Positions 33,293 to 44,500 of a stretch of DNA of 64,000 nucleotides are shown here, piece by piece (the stretch's first letter is position 1; the number at the start of each line of letters is the position of its first letter). The DNA is taken from the NCBI RefSeq assembly GCF_964019385.1, contig NC_088643.1:41583568-41647567 (forward strand). The letters run 5' to 3'. Below the pieces are notes generated by a model. That model saw only the letters and a list, made by a program, of their open reading frames with translations, searched no databases and was not told where the DNA came from. Made by a program: the position numbers and the translations under genes. The stretch comes from Sycon ciliatum (lineage: Eukaryota; Porifera; Calcarea; Leucosolenida; Sycettidae).

Positions 33293-34135
33293 TCTAGACA
33301 TTCAACACAGCCCGGTCAGAGTGTACCTGGCGCATGCAGGCCAGCCGGGTCAAGCCGGGTCAGATCATCCGGCAGAAAAACAACCAAAAAGCCTGCTAAT
33401 CGGAAATTTTAGAGAACAAGGCGAACTATCAAAGTCCGCAAACGTAAAAGGTAAACGACATTACGTGAAGAATGCAAAGCAGTTCCATTGGATTCTGATT
33501 TAACAATTTGAAAAAAAAGGAATTCTGTTTTCTAATTATTGCTAGTAGCAGGACGAACGACCAAATCCATCGCCGCTCATCTTCCTTTGGAAATGCGTCT
33601 TGCACAAAGCGCATGACATGGATAGACTGGCATGGTCGTAGTCCAGCCAGGGTCGACCTTTCTTCCAAGAGTCTTGGAAAGCGTGAGTTCTTTTTCTCTT
33701 CGCTGCGGGCTCCATCGTCCAAATCACCAGTCGGCTGAAAAATTGCAACTGTGTCAAGGCTATAGCCAAAGACTTCAAAGTAACGCTTTTGACTGCCTGC
33801 CCCATCGACTTTGTATGTCCTGACTTCCTGCTCGCCGGCGCTAGCTGGCCAGATCGTGCTCGAACCAGTTGACGTGACCGCAGTTGACCCTCGCCGAGTT
33901 TCTGTCGCTTGTAGACCATGGTAGACTGTAGTGTGTACGGTTGCGCTAGATTTGCAAGAGATGGGGTCCGCGAGTCGTAAAATACTGGAATTTTATGAAT
34001 CCATTGTCAGTTTGAGACATTTTTCAGCCGGGTCAGACTGGACCCGGTGTTATCTGTTCAGCCAGGTCGTGCAGTTCCCCAGCCGGGCGCGTGACCCGGC
34101 TGACCCGGCTCTCCAGCAGGCCCTGGTAACCATGG
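33293..34135 (-). mobile_element. hAT element 2, 5-bp target duplication
   Basis: CAGGGCCTGCT at 33293 matches the complement of the right end at 34135. GTAAC stands outside both ends (33288-33292, 34136-34140). Several AGCCGGGTCA strings sit near both ends as subterminal repeats. It keeps only an N-terminal transposase piece. Confidence 0.75.
33542..33715 (-). pseudogene. hAT transposase N-terminal zinc-finger fragment
   Basis: Starts MEPAAKRKRTHAFQDSWKK and continues with PWLDYD and MSCALCKTHF, the usual start of hAT proteins with a TTF-type zinc finger. The frame then breaks near 33550 (a shifted continuation is visible to about 33430). The catalytic core is missing. Confidence 0.65.
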
Positions 34136-34140
34136 TAACT

Positions 34141-34761
34141 CGTTCACTAGCTGCAGCGAGTGCAGGTCGTAGATCTACCAGTGCCAGTGCCAGGGCAGTG
34201 GTATACCGTATGGTGACTGGTGTGAAGTGCCCAACCCACCTCCCCAGGCCAGGACCATACCATGTTACATGTACTGGATCAGTGACACCAAGAGTACATA
34301 AACTTTTTTTTGGTTTATGTACTCTTGGTGACACTGACAGTACAGTCAGCATGCATGGTCACGTCAGTGAGTGAGTGGTCACGACCGAGGTACAAAAATA
34401 ATGTGCGGAGTCGGTCGATGGCATGCAGCAACACCAAGAACACAACGCCCTCTAGTAGTAGTAGTCTGAGCTCTAGCCAGGCTCTGGTAAAAATACTCTC
34501 TCAAAGCCTCATCAGCGCACATGAAACAAACAAACTAACTTTATCCACAAAATTAGTGATCACTGCTACCTTGCTTAGAACTAAAATGTTACTTGAGGGG
34601 TCGCTGTGATCAGTTTGTGTTGTTTAGTTACGATGCCCGCAACGCACAACAACTGCAGCTACCTAACAAAGTGATAGGAGATTGAATCATGAGCACTAGT
34701 CATGAAGAAAGACGCTAGGTTGCAAGCCAACCCGCAGTAGGTGGAGAGTGCAGTCAACAAG
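34141..34761. other. 5' flank of the ankyrin gene with a perfect hairpin
   Basis: 34279-34302 and 34311-34334 form a perfect stem (GTGACACCAAGAGTACATAA) with a T-rich loop. A short TAG run lies near 34456. The promoter of the following gene must be in this region, but no element can be assigned. Confidence 0.5.
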
Positions 34762-37700
34762 ATGGCTCACCACCTGCGAGAGCTTGTAGTGCTCTCTCGC
34801 CTGCAGGGACGGCTCAGTGATGCTGAGGATAGTAGCAGCGGAGACGATGTCGAGATCGGCGAGCTAAAAGAATCCCCGATTGGCCCACAGCAAAGTAGCC
34901 AGAGTCACCGGGTCAGTATAGGAGAGCACGATAGTGTCAGTCAAGGTTCACGCCGACCACGAAGACATAAGGTGCAATTTTCAGAGGAAGCGCTTGCTGG
35001 GGACGGCAATGGCGGGGACCGGCCTGAAAGATCTGCAGCAGTGGCTGCGGCGGCGCGTGAAAGGAATTTACGTACGCCTATGCCTGATCGGGAACTACTT
35101 GACCAGGTATTGGAGGTGATCGACGCAGAGGTGGTCTCCCTCTGGTTACAAGAAGCCAAGCAGATCATTGCTGACCTCGCCCAATTTTGGAAATCTCCTA
35201 GCAACGTGTTTCGCTTTCTGCAGTGGTGGTTGTGTTTACGTGAGCAGCCAAAGAAGGTTGTTATAGACGCTGAAGCAGGAGAGATCCGGGCATGTCTGAG
35301 CCATGCTTTGCATGTAGGTGTTAAGGACGGCTCCGTGTCGGACAGGCAGCTGCGCTTTCTGCTGCGAGCAGTGCTCAGGGAGTATCCCAAACGTCTCTAC
35401 CAGAGCGCGGACGGATTCAGTCTACTGCTGCGCTACGTGTGTCTGCTAGCCGCGGAGCTGGACGACTTGACCGCTGTTCAGCAGACCATGTACAGAGATG
35501 TGCTGTCCGACGTGCGATGTGAGAGTAACTGCCAGCCGCACATCCAGTGGTTACTATCCGCCAGGGTGTATGCACTGGCGCGCTTGTGCCAGAAGCTACT
35601 GCTTGCTTTCTGCTGCGAAAGCCAGCTAGATTTCAAGAATATCACTACTGAGAATAGAACACTGGAAAGGCTACCGTACAGAAAGATGTGTTTCGATTTA
35701 GCACTCGCTGCCATTAGGGCAGAGAGTAAAGATATCCTGTTGTTCCTGCTGGGATGTGAACAGGAAGATCAGGCCTCGACAGCAGCGGCACCAAGTTCAC
35801 CTCGTCGGTACAAGTCCAGCATAACTATACACCAGGTCATAGCGTGTCTACCTAAGGATGTTCAGGATGCCGACGGTAGAACACTGCCATTGCATGCAGT
35901 GACACAGGAGAAGCTCTCAATGCTGCAACTCCTCACACAGGTATATAACTATCAGTGGCGTGCACCGAGTCTTGAAAGGGGGGTTTCTAGAGTTGGTAAT
36001 TTTTTTCTGGGGCCCGATTGTATAATTATGTATGAATTTTGTGCACATGCGCGTCCCCCGAACATCCCGTCGGAGATAACCACGGCGAGGGCAGCCGGCT
36101 AGGGAGGAGGGAGGGGGCCCGGGGGGGGGGGGGGGACTCAAGATCAGGGGTGCAGGGCACCAATGAGCACTGGTGCTGATGAGATGCGGGGCTCGTCCGA
36201 CTGCTATCATCAGATCATGCCGGCACAAACGCGTCTGAGAGGGAACCAGGTACAGGGGTAGAAAGGACAGAAATAAGAATAAAGAGGAATGGAGGGAGGG
36301 GACGATGCCGGTTACATGGAAATGTTGGTACATGTATAATCGATAGCAGGATAAAACGGGTTACCTTTTACATACCAGCACTTCAAAAAGCATTTGCAAA
36401 GAGGGTGCAACAGTCAATGTACTCATATGCATGTTTGTCATAATTAAAATTATTGAACACGTAAAGGTTTGATAGGCCTAGCTGCCCAGGCTACACTACA
36501 GTCTATAACACTATGTCTATCAGACTATGGTACTTCACTAGTCCACTCCAGGCTTGTTTGTTTCATCAAAACACTGCTTACATTCGACGTATCTTTCAGC
36601 ATGTATTGGCAATGTTCCACATGATTTCAATAGAGAGTTATGGACCTTGCTTCGATGGAAGCTCGCGGAAGAAAAGCGAAGCCCCGCGTCCTTGAGTCGC
36701 GGCCGGAGCAGCGCTTCGTTCTGAAGCAGCGCAAGTGGATCATGGACGCAAATTTTTACGTCTTCCAGTCGACAACGTTTTTGACGAACATCTCTGCTGC
36801 GCACATGAGCGAGAACGAAAGGCTGTGGCGATCTTGATTTGAGTCAACGGTTTGGAAGGAGATATCGTCAATCATATCCTTGAACTGACTTGCATCGCGC
36901 GTGCTTGACTCAAATTTCGAGACAAAACGGATTTCTTGAACGTCATCGCCAATCCAGGAGCGAACCAGAGCTAGAGATCGATCTCTCCGTGGCTACTCTC
37001 CACTGAAGAAAAAGAGAATAATGTATTTCGAACTGCATGCAAAGCAACTCTCTCTCACTTCGAAATAAGGACATAGTCACTGTACTGTAAACTGCCCGTC
37101 GTTCGATACGTTTGCAGGATCGATAACCAATCCAGTACTATACGCTTTTCTTTTGGCAAGATTGCCCGAAAAAAGGTGGTTTCCAGACACCAAAAAACTC
37201 ATACGGTGCACGCGCCTGACTATTAATTATGTAGGTCAGACATTCAGAATGACACTGTGCAGCACAAAGTGATAGCCGTTGAAGACAGCGGGATACTGTG
37301 CAAGCCGGGGCCGGTGAGACACACTACAGTCTCACACAGAGAACATGCTCGTGTGTGTACGTGTGTGTGTGTGTGTGACTGTGTGACGGTGTGTAATCCC
37401 AGCACAAGTTACTATGTCTAACATCGCTGTTCGTTATCATCGCTTCCGCGATGGCCATGTCTGAGTGTGTGACGGGGGGGGGGGGGGGGGGGGGGAGGGG
37501 GGGGTCCGGAGTTAGTGGCTCCACACAATGCTTGGTGGTAGTGATTGTTTAAAATCCAGATTGTGGCATGTTCATTTTGAAAACAAGTACAGTACTTGTA
37601 GCCTATCCATCCTTCCAGGAATCCCTCTTGGAAGGCGGGGATTTGACTCTCATTTAGCTTTTGTTTCAAACCAAATGATGATAATGTCGTTGTTGTTGTC

Positions 37701-40480
37701 GTCGTCGTTCTTGTTTGCAGGTACTTCCGTCGAGAGTGTTTGATATCGCAGCGCACCGTTCTGGTAACACACCACTGCACATTGCAGCAACCCGGGGTGA
37801 TGCCAGTGCCACCAAGTGTATGCTGGACGCTAAGATCAACTGCAACCGATGGAATGCAGAATGCAAAGGAGCTACACCCTTACATATGGCAGTGCTGAAC
37901 GGTACGTGGTCAGCATCTACCTACTAATATGTCATGATATATTGCCTATCTGCAAGGAGAATTGCATAGATCATTCCTTCGGAAACCCCATAAGGATTGG
38001 AGTTGCACACACACTTGGTGGCATATTTACTCTTCGAACTGCTGTACTGAGTCCACTCACAACAGGCCCATAGCAGCCTCATTCTGAATGGTCCGGCGAG
38101 ATCCAGTCTCAATTAACACCCCTCCTCCTCCCCCCCCCCCCACCACCACCAGCAGCACCGTCACAAACAAACAGATACCTCTTCCGTATACAAAAAAAAC
38201 TTCGTGACGTTTTTTCAACGGTGTTTTTTTTAACAAGAACCCGCTCAACGAACCGCGCTAAAGGCTGTCATCGACAACCCACATTCAGTGCTGCCAAACC
38301 GTCCGATTTTTCGGACAGTGTCCGATTTCTTGAAGGCTCTTCCGAAAACCGGTCCGAAAAAGGAAACGTCCGAAAAGCAGCCAAAAATGTCAGGGATCCG
38401 TACTTTCCTATACAAAAGTCCTGTATTTTAAGTTAAAATTTACCTTTTCAGCGCAACTGAAGCCTGAAGGCACAAATCATTATACATCGGTCGGGGAGAT
38501 GTCCTATCTAGGACATGCCACGGCCTCTTTACAGCAGGAACTGGAGATGTGTAAAGAGGTTCTTGCCAGGGAGAAGCTGATTATTAGAGCTCAAGCAACC
38601 TGTTGGCATCGTCATTTGTTTTTCAATTGTTCGATTTTCCTTGGCATGTTCTACAAATGTGCATGCTTTGCTCGCGAAAACAGGCGCTTCATGAAAGCAA
38701 ATCTTCCCAACAAGTGCAACACGTCCATTAACGCTAGCCAAGTACTCATCTATATTTTTTTAATTTAATCGCTCCACTTTCTGCTACAGCCAAGCAGGAA
38801 AATCGAACAATTGAAAAACAAATGACGATGCCAACAGATTGTTTGAGCTCTAATAAGTACAACCCTGTCGTTGAGGCGTTCATAGGCTGCATGACTGGTG
38901 GGACTGCAGTTCCTTCGCCAAAGGCTTGAAAGCGCCGAATGCGTCAGATGGAAGCGATAGAATGCACGTGTGCAGGCTGCACGTTTGCCAGCAGGCTGTT
39001 CACCCAAGTATCAACAAAGGGAAGGAAGAGGAGGAAGACGCTTGCGGAACAGAAACAGTTTGCAGATGGCAATTACCCGTCATCACGACCATCCGAGCCT
39101 ATGGTGGCAGAAAGAGATAAGCTGGCTGCGGACTTAAGGCGAACCATCGCATCCTTACGACAAGAATTCCAGAAGCTTCTATATCAGCTTCCAGATATCA
39201 TACGCACTGAGACTCTGTGCTCAGAGATGGATTCTGACGGCAATCATTCCAGTGTCCTGAAGACTATTGTCGAGTTACGCCAGTTGGTGTCACTGCAAGA
39301 TGAAGTGCAAGATTCATGATGGTGAGTCGTCATAGTGGTATTGCTGTGTAGTGGGGTTGTGTTTGCTGTTTTCACTACCCACAACTTCCACATGTTTGGT
39401 GTTGTTGCTACTATCACTTCAGTAGTCACAAGTTCCATGCCTTTGGGCAATCATCGACCAAAGGGAGTGGTTAGGAACATTGTGGCTTAGCTTCTCTAGG
39501 CGTACGGCTGTGTGAATATATTATTGGTCGATTTATTAATGAATTCAGTTACCGTAAATTGAGTGTGGTTGCAATGATAAGATTCTGTGATTACTCTGAC
39601 TGTGGGGCAGATCTTGATCTACAGCCTGTTACTGGCATTCTTGTCCATTATCAAGTTATGAGTTAGGGCTCTCGACCTAATTCTGTTTCATGTGGTCGGT
39701 AGTTTTTGTTTTTATCCAGGTATCCTTTCCCACTAATCATGGTCACAGTTTTCCATTTCTGCTCAAGAGTTTCTCAAGCTGCTAGGTCTACCGTGATATT
39801 TAGGCCACGTTCGAATTGTCACTCTTTGATTTTTCGAGGAGTTTCGTTTTTCTGAAGAGGTGGCCTTATTGGCCTCTTCAGAAAAACGAAACTCCTCGAA
39901 ACTCCACAACCTCATCCGATGGGAAAGGTAGATTAGTTCCGAAGAGTTTGGAATAGCTATGTCACGTAGTACGTGGAGATGGTCGATCTGATCGGACGTC
40001 ATCATCGCCGTGACAATTCCACTGAAAAACTCTGAAAATGATATAAACCGTTCTAATGGGACACTTCAACTAATCTCTTTTAAAATGTGTTCGAACAGTT
40101 GATGAAGACAATTCGAACGCGCCCTTACTAAGCCTTGGCGGATAATGCTCGAAAAGGTGGCAGATTCTGCTTTTTTTGCACCGAAATTGGCAGAACCATA
40201 CAAACCTTATGGCGGGCAATTCCTCGAATTCTGCTCCATTTCTTTATCCACATACCGAACATGCATAAAATTACCAGAAAATGTACTTAATTCTGCCAAT
40301 TTTTCTGCCGGCATTTTCCGCCAAGCCCTAGCCCTTACAAGTGAATCATCTCAAACTGAGTTCTGGATTTTTGCTGCTCATGCATGAGTATATAGTTACA
40401 ATAGTGAATACCTGTTCCCCCTTGGGGCTACGTGGCTAAGCAGGCAGCTGTATACTAGTACAAGGCGAGGTGTGTGTCTG

Positions 40481-40533
<53 letters not shown>

Positions 40534-41499
40534 ATGTCTGGGATTATTTAGTTGTCTGCATGCGCTCGAGCTTACTGTGGTGGCCTATTCCTCAACCTTG
40601 TCAGCTGTATCGAGTTATTTACTTTTTCTTCAATGCGCGCACGTACACGTATGTATGCATATGTGGTGTGCGTGTGTGTCCCATATGGTGCAGTGGTATG
40701 TGCAGTCGATTTCCAATCGAGACGCTGCAGGTTCAATTCCCGACGATTATGGTCGCACACGTCTTTCTTCTCTTTCTCGTACTCTTCCTGACTTTTCTTT
40801 CATTCTCCTGGGTGGTTACCAACAGCCAGTGTATGCCGGAGTATGTGGTGTGGTGTGTGTGTGTGTAGAAAAAAAATGAAAAATAGGGATTCACTGGCCA
40901 TAAACAGTCACTTCAAACAGCTGTGTGGTGGATACCAGGCTAAAAATAGTGGCGGTCAATTCATCAGCCTTGCAAGCTGTTGAATGGTGTAATCCCAGCA
41001 CAAGTTGCTATGTCTAGCATAGCTGTTCGCTATCATCGCTTCCGCGATGGGCAGGTCTGAGGTATGTGTGTGTGTGTGTGTGCATGTGGCGTGTGTGTGT
41101 ATTTGTGAGTAAGCACGCAATATGAACATCATAGGATGAATGATTTCATGCCAGCACAAACTACTGGGGGTGCCCTGCATGGCTTGAGCTATCGTTGTGT
41201 CCAACACGAGCCATCCGATCACACAGTTGTGTGTGTGTGTGTGTATGTGTGTGCGTGTGTGTGTATGTGTGTGCGTGTGTGTGTGTGTGCGTGCGCGCAT
41301 CTTTCTCTATCTTACTGACTGAAGTGAAGTCAGGAATGTATTGTGCAGATCATACTTCATTTCAATGGTTTGGCTAATAATTTGATCACTGAGATGGTGC
41401 GTTGTGACCCCTTTGGACACCAGTATTAGAAATTAATCATTATGAAATATGTGTGTGTGTGTGCGCGCCACGTTGCGTGTGTGGTTTGTGTGTTGTGTG

Positions 41500-41531
<32 letters not shown>

Positions 41532-44500
41532 CGGTGTGCGTGCGCGTATCTTTCTTTATTTTACTGACTGAAGTGAAGTCAGGAATCTATTGTCTTTATT
41601 TCATAGTTTCAACGGTTTGGCTAATCATCTGATCAAGATGGTGAATACCGAATCATGCACCGGGTGCCCACGCCATATATCATGATGCAATATTGCTCAC
41701 ACGAACAACGATATTGTTTTTTTCCATTCCATCGTTGAATCATTTATTTCTCAATTCCAAGATTATGTAGATCACTGGTATGATCTATGAGCCCGCTCTT
41801 GCAGCATTGCCATGGCGACAGGCCGGGGTGTTGCTGTTGATCTATGAGCCCGCTCTTGCAGCATTGCCATGGCGACAGGCCGGGGTGTTGCTGTTGATCT
41901 ATGAGCCCGCTCTTGCAGCATTGCCATGGCGACAGGCCGGGTGTTGCTGTTGATCTATGAGCCTGCTCTTGCAGCATTGGCGACAGGCCGGGGTGTTGCT
42001 GTTGCCAGAGTTTGCTGGCCTGTCGGCCTAGTCACAGCTTCTCCAACAAAATGAGCCTCCCCAGGATGGGATTTGTAGATGTGACGAGCGCCATTCGGAG
42101 TCACCACCACCACCATTACTTTAGAGCCCGATCCTACGTGAAGTTCTGCTGCCTGAAAGGGGGAGAACAGCAACAATGCAAATAATTCAGATCGAGGGTA
42201 TCGATGTTGGCAGATGCGTGCTATAGCCGCTGTACACACCATGTACCATGTATACCATGTATATACGCCCGCCGCAAGAGAAGCACGCACATCTGCAAAT
42301 GCACTGGATGTTCACCCACAGATTTTCTCTTATACTTGAAGTTATAGCAACGATTGCGAACAAGATCTGAATGAGACAGATCAAGACTAGCGCCAGATAA
42401 CTGTCTAATCCAGACAACTGGCGAAGCCATGTGAATCGACCACCAATGCACACCTGGTCTACACCACACGGAGTACATCGGCATAAAACGCCGGCCAAGA
42501 CAGTTACCTATGCGCACCCTACACGTGCTGGGGTAACCAGTATAGACAGCACGCTGCTTTGATAGAAACAGACACTAGATGCACTGGTACCTTGAAGTGA
42601 AATTGGAGTTACTTTACCAACCAGCCTCGGCTACTGAGTACTGGAAACCCAGAGCCAACAGACATACCAACAACCTCAGCCATGAAAACTATAATTATAG
42701 TAACGACACACTGGATTGTGGAGCCGAAACTAACTTCCAAATGCTTTGGCAAGAAGGTAGCCTTCCGACAGGTTGGCATACACACACTGTGACACAGCAT
42801 GAACAACGAACTCACTTTATTTACCTTCTTCATGAGACCTCTTGTCCGCTTGCTGATGAAGCTGCTTCTCTTTCTTCTTTCCTCAATGCGCCCAGTTACT
42901 TTGACCCTTCGAGACTTTCTAGCCATGGCGAAAATAATTGGAAGACTGAGCGCGTAGAATCTACACCACAACGTTATCGGCTTCGCACTTTGTAGAACAC
43001 GTATACTACTAATACATGACTGTACGTCCTATGCCTATGTCACAGTATGTGCAGCCCTGGCAATCGTGATGCTAGTACTAGCTGCATCATGTGCATGTCC
43101 AAAAAAACCGTGACAAAGTCATCATCCTTCTTCTCAGTGCGAGTAGATTATACTACTTGTACGAGGTGATTTGGCTTTTTTAACACCGGGTTGTAAAATG
43201 ACGTTTTTTCAGCCACTTCTAGGCAAGCTTCATCCAAAAGATGGAAGTAAGTTCTATCCTTCATGCCCTTTGTGTCAAAAAACGGGAAAGATCCCACTTT
43301 GGAAAGTGTCTTGAATCATGTCCTACTTTCATAGTATTCTCAAGATTCAAATACTAGTTGTGTGTCATTTTTTTAACAAACTTGTAAAATGGCATCACAA
43401 ACTGGGATATTCGGTCATCAAGTGTTCTGAAGTTGATAGATATCACTTCAAGGATTGCTAGTGGATGAAAAATAATCTACCAACTGCATCGTATGCTGCG
43501 AGAGCTGTGTTTTTGAATTTGTAACTAGTGGTTGTGTCATACGGTTGAGTTGGATAGGTAGCATAGCCTTGTTTTCGTTCTCACAGAGTGTATTCTGTGA
43601 CCTACTGTTCTTCAGTATTCTTTTCAGTGATGGCAAGACGGCTTGACCTCGTCCAAAGGCCCTGCGGAAGCAATTCACTGCCCTCCTCGTCCATTCAGGG
43701 GCCTATTTTACCGATTTTCAACACAAAATGGCAAACCACCCACCACTATTCAGTATACCGACGTGGCAGGGGAAATTAAATCATATAATTAGTTACCGGT
43801 ATACCAAACGATAAACTGGCTATCATTTGCCACCACTAGCCCTTTCCCAAAGGTGCTCTTTCAATTCGCACTTAGTGCTTTTCGCGTCCCTCAAAATATG
43901 CTGAAAATGTGCACTTTTTTCAGTTAAGCATAGCCATGATACATGTTCAGATATGAACCCAAGCTGAGAAATGAATACGCACTCTTCCATTTATGGGTCC
44001 ACGAAAGGCAAAACAGGAAGTAAAGTTAAAAAAACCCACTTTTTACAGCATTGTGTACACCGGACCGGGTACAAGCTTCACCAACTTGTTGCCCCCCAAA
44101 AAGAGGCGTGCCAACTTCCAAGGCCCATCGATCATCGAGCACTCGGAAACTGTGATCGCATGCATGAGCAAACAGATTTTAGCACTTTTTAAGCTAAAAA
44201 AAGGGCGATATTCACCAAAAAACGCAATAAAGGGTGAAAGAAACGGGCTTTTCCAAAAAAGGGCGAAAAAGGCGAAAAAAGGGCGAGCACCTTTGGGAAA
44301 GGGCTAGCCACCACGCATGTTTCGATACCGCCACCAGGAGCAGAGAAACAGCCAAAAGAAAGCAAATTTTAAACATTTGTTTAAAAAAAGCCAAATCACC
44401 TCGTAGTATTCCATCTAGCGAGCTCTCGCTTCATATCTGCCAGGAAATAATTCTTTCAGTGATGATCTCATCGCTTACAAAAAAACTGCTGTTACATATT

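Noticed and set aside
40683-40755. tRNA gene
   Set aside because: A and B boxes are good but the acceptor stem does not pair; best read as a SINE head.
42153-42520. Minus-strand frame with a hydrophobic helix (YLALVLICLIQILFAIVAIT)
   Set aside because: It falls in the intron that joins the two halves of the MADS domain; those halves join directly in phase 0, so this is not a needed exon. A separate transcript cannot be excluded.
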